From: SCTD01 sp046593875
GTDB taxonomy: Bacteria; Actinomycetota; Actinomycetes; Mycobacteriales; SCTD01
DNA: 7,793 bases
NCBI GenBank assembly: GCA_046593875.1
Contig: JBKJQQ010000016.1
Span: 1 to 7,793, forward strand
Direction of reading: 5' to 3'
The notes beneath the pieces are model-generated. The model saw only the letters and a program-made list of their open reading frames with translations, did not search any database and had not been told where the DNA came from. Every line of letters begins with the position of its first letter. Within the stretch, counting starts at the first letter, position 1. Shown piece after piece: positions 1 through 5,989 of this stretch. The position numbers and the translations under genes are program-made.

Positions 1-1013
1 GCCGGGAAGGTCCCGCCGCGCTCGCCGGCCGCCTTGCACAGTGCCACCGCCGGGAAGGCCGCCTCGTCCAGCGGCTCGAAGTCCCAGCTCACCGGCGAGG
101 TCCAGTCCAGGCCGTACGACGGCCGCGCCACGCGCTCGGGCCATCCCAGCGCCAGGCCGATCGGCAGCCGCATGTCCGGCGGGCTCGCCTGCGCCAAGGT
201 CGAGCCGTCGGTGAACTCCACCATCGAGTGGACCAGCGACTGCGGGTGGACCACCACGTCGATCGCGTCGTAGGGCGTCCCGAACAGCAGGTGCGCCTCG
301 ATGACCTCGAGGCCCTTGTTGACCAGGGTCGCGGAGTTGATCGTGATGACCGGACCCATGTCCCAGGTGGGGTGGGCCATGGCCTGCTCGGGCGTCACGC
401 TTGCCAGCTCGTCGCGGCAGCGCCCCCGGAACGGCCCGCCGCTGGCGGTGAGCACCAGCCGCCGCACCTCGTGCGCGCGCCCGCCGCGCAGGCACTGGGC
501 CAGCGCGCTGTGCTCGGAGTCCACCGGGACGATCTGGTCCAGGTAGGGCGTGACGAGCGGCCCACCGGCGACCAGCGACTCCTTGTTGGCCAGCGCGAGC
601 GTGCGGCCGGCCTCGAGGGCGGCCAGCGTGGGCGCCAGGCCGACCGAGCCGGTCATGCCGTTGAGCACCACGTCGCAGGGCCAGGCGGCGAGCTCGGTGG
701 CGGCGTCCGGCCCGGCCAGGATCTTGGGGATGGGGTAGTCGCCGGCGCTGAAGCCGCGGGCCTGGGCCGCGGCGTAGAAGGCGAGCTGCAGGTCTTGCGC
801 GGCCGTGGCGCGGGCGACCGCGACGACCTCGACCCCGAGCTCGAGCGCCTGCTGGGCGAGCAGGTCGACCCGCTCGCCGCCCGCCGCGAGTCCCACGACG
901 CGGAAGCGGTCGGGGTCGGCGCGCACGACGTCGATGGCCTGGGTGCCGATCGACCCGGTGGCGCCGAGCAGCACGACCTCACGGGGCTCCCCGGTTCGGC
1001 TGGCAGCGCTCAC
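1..1013 (-). CDS. dxr: 1-deoxy-D-xylulose 5-phosphate reductoisomerase (3' end off the window)
   Basis: This enzyme converts 1-deoxy-D-xylulose 5-phosphate to 2-C-methyl-D-erythritol 4-phosphate with NADPH and a divalent metal, the committed step of the MEP isoprenoid pathway in the cytosol. The frame is open for 337 codons from a GTG start and runs off the left edge without a stop. E. coli DXR has 398 residues, so roughly 60 or more C-terminal residues are missing. Visible motifs are the Rossmann NADPH loop GATGSIG (residues 17-23), LANKESLVAGG (141-151), the metal ligands in VDSEH (D165, E167) and in NKGLE (E236), ASGGPFRG (190-197) and HPTWDMG (214-220). The GTG was chosen because GGGAG lies 9 nt upstream and no nearer in-frame start precedes the Rossmann strand. 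In actinomycetes dxr is usually followed by a site-2 protease gene and ispG, which would lie off the left edge. The identification is secure. Confidence 0.96.
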   Translation of the reverse strand, partial: MSAASRTGEPREVVLLGATGSIGTQAIDVVRADPDRFRVVGLAAGGERVDLLAQQALELGVEVVAVARATAAQDLQLAFYAAAQARGFSAGDYPIPKILAGPDAATELAAWPCDVVLNGMTGSVGLAPTLAALEAGRTLALANKESLVAGGPLVTPYLDQIVPVDSEHSALAQCLRGGRAHEVRRLVLTASGGPFRGRCRDELASVTPEQAMAHPTWDMGPVITINSATLVNKGLEVIEAHLLFGTPYDAIDVVVHPQSLVHSMVEFTDGSTLAQASPPDMRLPIGLALGWPERVARPSYGLDWTSPVSWDFEPLDEAAFPAVALCKAAGERGGTFP

Positions 1014-1075
1014 GCTCCCAGTCTCCCAGGTCGAGCCGCCGGGCGCCGCCGCGCGCCGTACGGGACGATGAGGAC
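1014..1075. promoter_or_regulatory. Divergent intergenic region between dxr and the membrane-anchored protein gene
   Basis: These 62 bases are the only space for start signals of two divergent genes. On the minus strand GGGAG sits 9 nt before the dxr GTG. On the plus strand GAGG (1070-1073) lies only 2 nt before the ATG at 1076, and GGGA (1062-1065) lies about 10 nt before it. The palindrome CCGTACGG lies at 1056-1063. I see no convincing -10/-35 pair on either strand. That promoters for both genes lie here is inferred from the geometry alone. Confidence 0.4.
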
Positions 1076-1609
1076 ATGGCACCACGACTGAAGGGACGTG
1101 TGAGGCGCAAGCCCGCGGTCCTGGTCCTGCTCTGCGTCGGCCTGGTCGGCGGCCTGGCGATCTTCGCGCTGCAGGCCCGCCCGTCGGCCTCCAGCCCGGT
1201 CGTCATCGGCCTGGAGCAGGCCTACGTCGGCACCACCTACGCCTTCGACGGCGCCGTCTGCCTGGGTTCGGCCACGGTCGCCTCCGAGGTGCTGTCGGTG
1301 GAGGTCGAGCAGGCGGCCGGGAGCACGACCCGCCTGGTGCTGCCGCCGGCGGACGCCACCCCGATCCTCGGCTTCCCGACCGAGGACGAGGGGCGCGACG
1401 TCACCGGCTACCGGCTGCCGGCGGGTCAGGACGACTGCACGCTGCGGCTGCTCGTGACGCCCGACGACAAGGGGTCGGTACGCCCCGGAACGGTGCGGGT
1501 GCGGCTCGGCTACGGGCCGTTCGGCCTGCTGCGGCGCACCGCCGAGGTCCGTCCGCAGGTCAGCCTCGACGTCACCGGTGAGGGCACGGACCCGCGCAGC
1601 GAACGCTGA
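1076..1609 (+). CDS. Hypothetical membrane-anchored extracytoplasmic protein, 177 aa
   Basis: I do not recognise a family. Residues 1-12 are strongly basic (R4, K6, R8, R10, R11, K12) and are followed by one hydrophobic stretch (about 14-33), then a Ser/Pro-rich segment. This reads as an uncleaved signal anchor, or a signal peptide cut near residue 34-38. There is no proper lipobox around C20. The rest (about 41-168) alternates short hydrophobic and polar stretches with many Val, Leu and Thr, suggesting a beta-sandwich outside the membrane. C62 and C121 could form a disulfide there. The C-terminus is charged and probably disordered. Ribosome-binding signals are weak for both the ATG at 1076 and an alternative GTG at 1100, which has AAGG 5 nt upstream and would shorten the protein by 8 residues. 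The gene is divergent from dxr and lies 91 bp before the secreted peptidase-like gene on the same strand. Codon use matches the neighbours. Function is unknown. Confidence 0.75.
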   Translation: MAPRLKGRVRRKPAVLVLLCVGLVGGLAIFALQARPSASSPVVIGLEQAYVGTTYAFDGAVCLGSATVASEVLSVEVEQAAGSTTRLVLPPADATPILGFPTEDEGRDVTGYRLPAGQDDCTLRLLVTPDDKGSVRPGTVRVRLGYGPFGLLRRTAEVRPQVSLDVTGEGTDPRSER

Positions 1610-1614
1610 GCGTT
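1602..1614. repeat. 13-bp palindrome across the stop codon of the 1076-1609 gene
   Basis: AACGCT (1602-1607) and AGCGTT (1609-1614) are perfect inverted copies around one central G. The TGA stop at 1607-1609 lies inside. The loop is too short for a full-length RNA hairpin, so a dimeric DNA-binding protein is the more natural reading if the site is functional. It lies about 90 bp before the next gene. Chance occurrence is possible. Confidence 0.3.
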
Positions 1615-1664
1615 ACCATCTGTGCGGCTAGACCGGGACGAACCGGGCATGTGGCCGCCCTGTC
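1605..1664 (+). promoter_or_regulatory. Weak candidate promoter region for the secreted peptidase-like gene
   Basis: Two alternative weak matches are visible. The first is a housekeeping-type pair, CTGAGC (1605-1610) and TAGACC (1629-1634), 18 bp apart, with poor -35 agreement. The second is an ECF-sigma-like pair, GAACC (1640-1644) and GTC (1662-1664), 17 bp apart, which resembles extracytoplasmic-stress promoters. Neither is strong enough to assign. If the ECF pair were real, transcription would start inside or after the 1658-1673 inverted repeat. Confidence 0.2.
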
Positions 1665-1673
1665 GCTACAGGG
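1658..1673 (+). promoter_or_regulatory. Leader hairpin 1 upstream of the secreted peptidase-like gene
   Basis: CCCTGT (1658-1663) and ACAGGG (1668-1673) form a perfect 6-bp stem closed by the 4-nt loop CGCT. It ends 27 nt before the start codon and only 6 nt before a second hairpin. As DNA, it could equally be an operator. It matches no riboswitch class I know. Confidence 0.4.
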
Positions 1674-1679
1674 TGTGAC

Positions 1680-1703
1680 CGTGCTGGCCGAAAGACCAGC
1701 ATG
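1680..1703 (+). promoter_or_regulatory. Leader hairpin 2, sequestering the start codon of the secreted peptidase-like gene
   Basis: CGTGCTGG (1680-1687) pairs with CCAGCATG (1696-1703) through 7 Watson-Crick pairs and one G-U pair, around the 8-nt loop CCGAAAGA. The whole AUG (1701-1703) lies in the 3' arm. The only Shine-Dalgarno-like purine run, GAAAGA (1690-1695), lies in the loop. The geometry suggests translation is limited unless the stem opens. Regulation itself is inferred. Confidence 0.4.
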
Positions 1704-2462
1704 CGCCTCTCCCGGACCTCGCTGCACGGCCCGCGCGGCTGGAGCGCCGTCGTCGGCCTGTCCACCGTGCTGACCGTGCTGGTCGCCGGACAGCTGCCGG
1801 CCACCGCCGACGCCCCCGAGATCCCCGCCGCCGCGCCGGTCGCCAGCGCCGACGACCGCCGCCCGGCCAGCGCCACCGCCGTACGACCGGCCACCGTCGA
1901 GCCTGCCGTCGCCACGCCTGTCCGCACCGTGGGGAAGCCGGCCGCCGCCCGCCCCGTCGTCAAGGCGGCCGTCGCCCGGCCCGCCGCTTCCGCGCTGTGC
2001 GAGGGCTCCGGCTGGCAGCAGCGCCGCGGTCAGGCCGCGCTCGCCTCCCTCAAGGGTGGCGCCGCCCGTACCGGCTTCCGGGTGGAGTTCACCGGCGCGC
2101 GCAAGGGCTACCTGGGGCTGACGCACCTGCAGGAGCGCCGCATCCAGATGTTCGTCCGCGCCTGCGGCACGCAGACCGACACGCTGCTCCGCCACGTGAT
2201 GGCGCACGAGCTCGGCCACGCCTACGACACGACGCACATGAGCAGCGCCACGCGCAGCGCCTGGAAGGCCGTGCGCGGCATCCCGGCCGGCACCGACTGG
2301 TACGGCTGCAGCGGCTGCACCGACTTCGCGACCCCCGCCGGCGACTTCGCCGAGGTCTACGCCCAGTGGGCCCGCGGCACCGCGACCAACCGCAGCGAGC
2401 TGGCCGGCGACGTGCCGGCGGGGCAGCTCACCCAGCTCGCACAGCAGTTCTTCGGCGTCTGA
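1701..2462 (+). CDS. Secreted putative zinc metallopeptidase (HExxH protein), 253 aa
   Basis: The product looks like an exported zinc peptidase of unknown substrate. Residues 1-38 form a signal peptide: basic start, hydrophobic core (about 14-30) and a likely cut after ATADA. Residues about 39-97 are an Ala/Pro/Val/Arg-rich spacer that may span the cell wall. The globular part (about 100-253) carries HELGH at 169-173 (zinc ligands H169 and H173, catalytic E170), followed by AYD. A second conserved-looking stretch, DFAEVYAQW (215-223), places E218 as a plausible third ligand. The HELGHxxD plus FAE pattern resembles gluzincins of the anthrax lethal-factor-like type. A metzincin reading using H179 fits less well, because D176 replaces the usual Gly. 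C100/C155 and C203/C206 may form disulfides. The ATG at 1701 directly precedes the signal peptide, but its ribosome-binding site is weak. The gene converges on rlmN. Peptidase activity is inferred from the motif alone. Confidence 0.8.
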   Translation: MRLSRTSLHGPRGWSAVVGLSTVLTVLVAGQLPATADAPEIPAAAPVASADDRRPASATAVRPATVEPAVATPVRTVGKPAAARPVVKAAVARPAASALCEGSGWQQRRGQAALASLKGGAARTGFRVEFTGARKGYLGLTHLQERRIQMFVRACGTQTDTLLRHVMAHELGHAYDTTHMSSATRSAWKAVRGIPAGTDWYGCSGCTDFATPAGDFAEVYAQWARGTATNRSELAGDVPAGQLTQLAQQFFGV

Positions 2463-2467
2463 GGTAC

Positions 2468-2489
2468 CGGCCGACGGCCCCGCCGGCCG
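2468..2489 (+). terminator. Small GC hairpin just after the secreted peptidase-like gene
   Basis: CGGCCG at 2468-2473 and again at 2484-2489 can pair over a 10-nt loop, starting 6 nt after the TGA. It lacks a T-run and is short, so on its own it is weak evidence for termination. It stands directly before the much longer stem at 2495-2538. Confidence 0.25.
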
Positions 2490-2494
2490 CACGG

Positions 2495-2538
2495 CATGAT
2501 CACGTGTGACACGCCGGGGCGGGTCGCGCGTGATCATG
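2495..2538. terminator. Long stem-loop between convergent genes, probable terminator or dispersed palindrome
   Basis: The arms 2495-2510 (CATGATCACGTGTGAC) and 2523-2538 (GTCGCGCGTGATCATG) pair over 16 positions with a 12-nt loop. The outer 10 pairs are perfect. As plus-strand RNA the two irregular positions become U-G pairs, giving 14 Watson-Crick plus 2 wobble pairs. As minus-strand RNA they become A-C mismatches, so the fold favours transcripts of the secreted peptidase-like gene. It starts 33 nt after that gene's stop and ends 28 nt before the end of rlmN. There is no T-run, as is common for actinomycete terminators. The outer arms contain TGATCA, less GC-rich than their surroundings, so a copied palindromic element is an alternative. 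Confidence 0.6.
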
Positions 2539-2566
2539 GATTCCTGCGTCGATCTGCCCTGCGGAC

Positions 2567-3646
2567 TCAGACCTCGAGCGCGGACAGCTGGCCGCAGGCG
2601 CCGGCGATCTCCCGGCCCCGGGTGTCGCGCACGGTGGCGTTGACCCCGGCAGCACGCAGCCGCCGGACGAACTCCCGCTCCACCGGCTTGGGACTGGCGT
2701 CCCACTCGCTGCCGGGGGTGGGGTTCAGGGGGATCAGGTTGACGTGCACGAGCTTGTTCTTCAGCAGCCGGGCGAGCAGGTCGGCCCGCCACGGCTGGTC
2801 GTTCACGTCGCGGATCATCGCGTACTCGATCGAAAGCCGGCGCCCGGTCGTCGCGGTGAAGTCCAGCGCGGCCCCGAGCACCTCGCGGACGGGCCAGCGG
2901 GTGTTGACCGGGACGAGGGTGTCGCGCAGCTCGTCGTCGGGCGCGTGCAGCGACAGCGCCAGCGTGACCTGCAGGCCCTCCTGCGCGAGCCGCCGCATCG
3001 CCGGGACCAGGCCGACCGTCGACACCACGACGCTGCGCTGGCCGATGCCCACGCCGTGCGGCGCCGGATCGGTGATGCGGCGCAGGGCGTCCACCACGCG
3101 CTTGTAGTTGGCGAGCGGCTCGCCCATGCCCATGAAGACGACGTTGCTGACCCGGCCGCCCCGGGCCGACTCGGTGCGCTGACCGGCGACGACCTGCTCG
3201 ACGATCTCGCCGGTCGACAGGTTGCGGGTGAGCCCCGCCTGGCCGGTCGCGCAGAACGGGCAGGCCATGCCGCAGCCGGCCTGGCTGCTGATGCAGATCG
3301 TGGTGCGGTCGGCGTAGCGCATCAGCACCGACTCGACCAGCGTGCCGTCGTGGCCACGCCACAGGGTCTTGACCGTGTCGCCGCTGTCGGTCTCCACCTC
3401 GCGCACCGGCGTCAGCAGCGGCGGCAGCAGGTCGCCGACCAGCTTGTCGCGCACCGCACCGCCGAGGTCGGTCATCTGCGCGGGCAGGTGGCCGGCGAAG
3501 TAGTGCCGGGAGAGCTGCTCGGCGCGGAACGGCTTCTCCCCCAGCGCAAGGACCGCCTCGCGCCGGCCGGGCGCGTCGAGGTCGGCCAGGTGCCGCGGCG
3601 GGAGGCCGCGCGCGGGCGCGTCGAAGACGAGCGGGAGGGAGATCAC
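2567..3646 (-). CDS. rlmN: Dual-specificity 23S rRNA A2503 / tRNA A37 C2-methyltransferase
   Basis: This radical-SAM enzyme methylates C2 of A2503 in the peptidyl-transferase centre of 23S rRNA and A37 in certain tRNAs, using a methylated cysteine intermediate. The 359-residue protein has the CxxxCxxC iron-sulfur motif (C125, C129, C132), the accessory C118, the motif GMGEPL (173-178) and the methyl-carrying C351 in ACGQL near the C-terminus. The first four cysteine positions match E. coli numbering, and C351 corresponds to its C355. PPRHLADL (16-23) is the usual actinomycete N-terminal region. The GTG at 3646 gives the expected start. The frame stays open upstream into cdsA, but that extension has no family resemblance. 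The ribosome-binding signal is poor: only GGGG directly abutting the GTG. A 161-bp gap follows cdsA, so co-transcription is likely but unproven. It ends opposite the convergent secreted peptidase-like gene. Confidence 0.95.
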   Translation of the reverse strand: MISLPLVFDAPARGLPPRHLADLDAPGRREAVLALGEKPFRAEQLSRHYFAGHLPAQMTDLGGAVRDKLVGDLLPPLLTPVREVETDSGDTVKTLWRGHDGTLVESVLMRYADRTTICISSQAGCGMACPFCATGQAGLTRNLSTGEIVEQVVAGQRTESARGGRVSNVVFMGMGEPLANYKRVVDALRRITDPAPHGVGIGQRSVVVSTVGLVPAMRRLAQEGLQVTLALSLHAPDDELRDTLVPVNTRWPVREVLGAALDFTATTGRRLSIEYAMIRDVNDQPWRADLLARLLKNKLVHVNLIPLNPTPGSEWDASPKPVEREFVRRLRAAGVNATVRDTRGREIAGACGQLSALEV

Positions 3647-3807
3647 CCCCGGTGCAGCGCCCGGACGACGCGATCCCTTCCCCCGATGCCGGGCGGACCT
3701 TCCGCGACAGGCTCGGGCAACGCGCGAGAGATCCACATCGGCACGCGCCTGGTGACCAGTTCTGTGCGCACGTGCGCTTCTTCCCGGCCCGCTGACCGCC
3801 GACGGGC
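3647..3807. other. cdsA-rlmN intergenic gap with a 12-bp palindrome
   Basis: This is the longest non-coding stretch of the minus-strand cluster, whose other gaps are far shorter. It holds the perfect palindrome GCGCACGTGCGC (3766-3777), a nearby CTGGT-G-ACCAG inverted repeat (3749-3759), and a 6-bp inverted repeat GGCCCG/CGGGCC (3786-3791 and 3803-3808) touching the cdsA stop. None is followed by a T-run on the minus strand, and I see no convincing promoter. No small coding gene is supported. Confidence 0.4.
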
Positions 3808-4695
3808 CTACGGGTAGGGCACGAAGGCGGCGAGCAGCAGCCAGGCAATCGGCGCGGTGGGCAGCAGCGAGTCCAGCCGGTCCATGATCCCGCCGTGGCC
3901 GGGCAGCAGGGTGCCCATGTCCTTGATGCCGATGTCGCGCTTGACCATCGACTCGCCGAGGTCGCCGAGGGTGGCGGTGCCGACGACGGCCAGCCCGTAG
4001 ACGACGCCGAGCAGCGGGTTGACGTCGAACAGCGTCGCGAAGAAGACGGCGCCCGCGATCGCGCACGCCGCCAGCGAGCCGGCGAAGCCCTCCCACGACT
4101 TCTTCGGCGAGACCGACGGCGCCATCGGGTGCTTGCCGAACAGCACACCCGCGGCGTAGCCCCCGACGTCACTGCAGACCACGACGGCGATGAAGGCCGT
4201 CACCCGGCGCGGCCCGTCGGCCGGGATCGCCAGCAGGGCGCAGAAGGCCGCCAGGAACGGGACGTACGCCGCCGTGAACGCCGAGGCCGCGACGTCACGC
4301 AGGAAGCCCTCCGCGGGGTCGGCCATCCGCCAGGCCAGGCAGGCCAGCAGCGTCAGCACCAGGCCGAGGAACAGCGCCTCCGCGCCCTCGCGGTAGGCCA
4401 GCACCACCATCGCGGCGCCGCCGACGAGCAGCGGCGGCATCGGCGGGAGCGCCCCCAGCCGGCGCAGCGACTGGACGATCTCGTAGATCCCCAGCGAGAC
4501 CGCCCCGACCAGCACGCCGATGAACAGCCAGCGGTAGGGGGAGTACAGCGGCGCCGTGATGATCACGCCGAGCCCCAGTCCGACGGCGATCGCCGCGGGC
4601 AGGTTGCGGCCGGCGCGCGAGGCCCTGTCGGCGCTCTTCTTGCCGGGGGCGCCCTCGGGCGGGGCGGGGGCGGTCTCGATGGGGGGGATCTCCAT
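3808..4695 (-). CDS. cdsA: Phosphatidate cytidylyltransferase (CDP-diacylglycerol synthase)
   Basis: This integral membrane enzyme makes CDP-diacylglycerol from CTP and phosphatidic acid, the precursor of phosphatidylglycerol, cardiolipin, phosphatidylethanolamine and phosphatidylinositol. The 295-residue protein starts with about 30 Pro/Ala/charged cytoplasmic residues, followed by roughly seven to nine hydrophobic segments spread over residues 34-294. The family signature at 249-275 is complete: S249, K252-R253, K258-D259, GHGG (266-269) and D272-R273-x-D275. SPKKSWEG (196-203) and the conserved D176 of CSDVGGY are also present. Its ATG overlaps the frr stop by one base (TGATG), with GAGG 4 nt upstream inside frr, implying translational coupling. 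The pairing of frr and cdsA is conserved across many bacteria. The identification is secure. Confidence 0.96.
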   Translation of the reverse strand: MEIPPIETAPAPPEGAPGKKSADRASRAGRNLPAAIAVGLGLGVIITAPLYSPYRWLFIGVLVGAVSLGIYEIVQSLRRLGALPPMPPLLVGGAAMVVLAYREGAEALFLGLVLTLLACLAWRMADPAEGFLRDVAASAFTAAYVPFLAAFCALLAIPADGPRRVTAFIAVVVCSDVGGYAAGVLFGKHPMAPSVSPKKSWEGFAGSLAACAIAGAVFFATLFDVNPLLGVVYGLAVVGTATLGDLGESMVKRDIGIKDMGTLLPGHGGIMDRLDSLLPTAPIAWLLLAAFVPYP

Positions 4696-5252
4696 CAGAC
4701 CTCGAGCAGCTCGGCTTCCTTGTGCTTGAGCAGCTCGTCGACCGACGCGACGTAGGAGTGCGTCGTCTTCTCGAGCTCCTTCTCCGCGCGGGTCACGTCG
4801 TCCTCGCCGACGTCGCCGTCCTTGGACAGCTTGCCGAGCTCGTCCATCGCCTTGCGGCGGATGTTGCGGATCGAGATGCGCGCGTCCTCGGCCTTGGTCT
4901 TGGCGACCTTGATGAACTCGCGGCGCCGCTCCTCGGTGAGCTGCGGGAAGACGATGCGGATGATGTTGCCGTCGTTGGTGGGGTTGACGCCGAGGTCGGA
5001 GTCGCGGATCGCCCGCTCGATCAGCCCGAGGGAGGCCTTGTCGTACGGGGCGATGATCGCCATCCGCGGCTCGGGCACCGTGAGCGAGGACAGCTGGTTC
5101 ACCGGGGTCATCGCGCCGTAGTAGTCGACGACGATCTTGTTGAACATCGCCGGCGTGGCCCGACCGGTGCGGATGCCGCCGAAGTCGTCCTTGGCGACGG
5201 CGACCGCCTTCTCCATCTTCTCCTCGGCGTCGAGGAGGGTCTCGTCGATCAT
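4695..5252 (-). CDS. frr: Ribosome recycling factor
   Basis: RRF acts in the cytosol with EF-G to split post-termination ribosomes into subunits. The 185-residue length is the family norm. Domain I, a three-helix bundle, is formed by residues 1-30 and about 104-185. Domain II, the beta domain, covers about 31-103. Recognisable blocks are GGIRTGRATPAM (25-36), IAPYDKASL (67-75), NDGNIIRIVFPQLTEERR (93-110) and IRNIRRKAMDEL (128-139), with R132 at the position important for ribosome binding in E. coli RRF. The ATG overlaps the pyrH stop as ATGA, with GGAG 7 nt upstream within pyrH. Its own stop overlaps the cdsA start. This tight packing implies one transcript and balanced output with pyrH and cdsA. 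The identification is secure. Confidence 0.98.
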   Translation of the reverse strand: MIDETLLDAEEKMEKAVAVAKDDFGGIRTGRATPAMFNKIVVDYYGAMTPVNQLSSLTVPEPRMAIIAPYDKASLGLIERAIRDSDLGVNPTNDGNIIRIVFPQLTEERRREFIKVAKTKAEDARISIRNIRRKAMDELGKLSKDGDVGEDDVTRAEKELEKTTHSYVASVDELLKHKEAELLEV

Positions 5253-5989
5253 GCGTGTGCTCCGCTCACGAGGGTGCCGATCTTCTCACCGCGGACGGCC
5301 CGGCCGATGTTGCCGTCCTCCTGCAGCGCGAAGACGATGATCGGCAGGTTGTTGTCCATGCAGAGGCTGAACGCCGCCGCGTCGGCGACCTTGAGGTCCT
5401 TGGACAGGACCTCCGAGTAGGTCACCCGGTCGAACTTCACGGCGTCGGGGTTCTTGTGCGGGTCGGCGTCGTAGACGCCGTCGACCGACTTGGCCATCAG
5501 CAGCACCTGGCAGCCGATCTCGAGCGCGCGCTGCGCCGCCACGGTGTCGGTCGAGAAGAACGGCATGCCGGCGCCGGCGCCGAAGATGACGACGCGGCCC
5601 TTGTCCAGGTGGCGCATGGCGCGACGCGGGATGTACGGCTCCGCGACCTGCCCCATGGTGATCGCCGTCTGCACGCGGGTGTCGACGCCCTGCTGCTCCA
5701 GCAGGTCCTGCAGCGCCAGGCAGTTCATGACGGTGCCGAGCATGCCCATGTAGTCCGCGCGGGCGCGGTCCATACCGCGCTGCGCGATCTCGGCCCCGCG
5801 GAAGAAGTTGCCCCCGCCGACCACGATCGCGACCTGCACGCCGCTCTGCACGACGTCCTTGACCTGCCGCGCGATGTCGGACACGACGTCGAGATCGAGC
5901 CCGACGGCGCCGCCGCCGAACACCTCACCGGACAGCTTGAGCAGCACCCGCTGATACGGAGCAGAGGCCGCCTCCCTGTCGTTGCTCAC
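5249..5989 (-). CDS. pyrH: Uridylate (UMP) kinase
   Basis: PyrH phosphorylates UMP to UDP with ATP, feeding UTP, CTP and sugar-nucleotide synthesis. It is the bacterial hexameric type of the amino-acid-kinase fold. The 246-residue protein shows LLKLSGE (16-22, with K18), GGGNFFRG (58-65), the ADYMGMLGTVMN segment (78-89), the FFSTDT stretch (144-149) and DGVYDADP (170-177). A short hydrophilic lead of about 12 residues precedes the first strand. The start is GTG: AGGAGG lies 10 nt upstream (6000-6005) and no other start fits before the conserved KLSGE block. A 54-bp gap separates it from tsf, and it overlaps frr by 4 bp. Bacterial PyrH is typically activated by GTP and inhibited by UTP. The identification is secure. 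Confidence 0.98.
   Translation of the reverse strand: MSNDREAASAPYQRVLLKLSGEVFGGGAVGLDLDVVSDIARQVKDVVQSGVQVAIVVGGGNFFRGAEIAQRGMDRARADYMGMLGTVMNCLALQDLLEQQGVDTRVQTAITMGQVAEPYIPRRAMRHLDKGRVVIFGAGAGMPFFSTDTVAAQRALEIGCQVLLMAKSVDGVYDADPHKNPDAVKFDRVTYSEVLSKDLKVADAAAFSLCMDNNLPIIVFALQEDGNIGRAVRGEKIGTLVSGAHA

Noticed and set aside
1055..1064. GCCGTACGGG, also at 6930-6939, as a shared regulatory site
   Set aside because: The CGTACG core is common in high-GC actinomycete DNA, and two matches in unrelated contexts do not make a regulon.
228..1091. A 287-codon plus-strand open frame opposite dxr
   Set aside because: The opposite strand encodes DXR with all key motifs, and the plus frame reads as a composition artefact (Arg/Gly/Asp/Val-rich).
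2205..2237. Metzincin motif reading (HExxH plus five residues plus H179) in the secreted protein
   Set aside because: The metzincin Gly is replaced by D176 and no Met-turn is evident. The downstream FAE motif fits a gluzincin better. Kept only as an alternative.
2744..3817. A 357-codon plus-strand open frame opposite rlmN
   Set aside because: It is antisense to a secure radical-SAM gene, with biased composition and no motif.
3647..4096. N-terminal extension of RlmN reaching into cdsA
   Set aside because: The added residues are Arg/Ala-rich, do not resemble RlmN N-termini and overlap cdsA. The family start fits the GTG at 3646.
1572..4172. An 866-codon open frame on the minus strand spanning the secreted peptidase-like gene, the convergent intergenic region, rlmN and part of cdsA
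   Set aside because: Its translation is Arg/Ala/Pro-rich low-complexity sequence with no domain logic, and it runs through well-identified genes. Long spurious frames are expected at this GC content.
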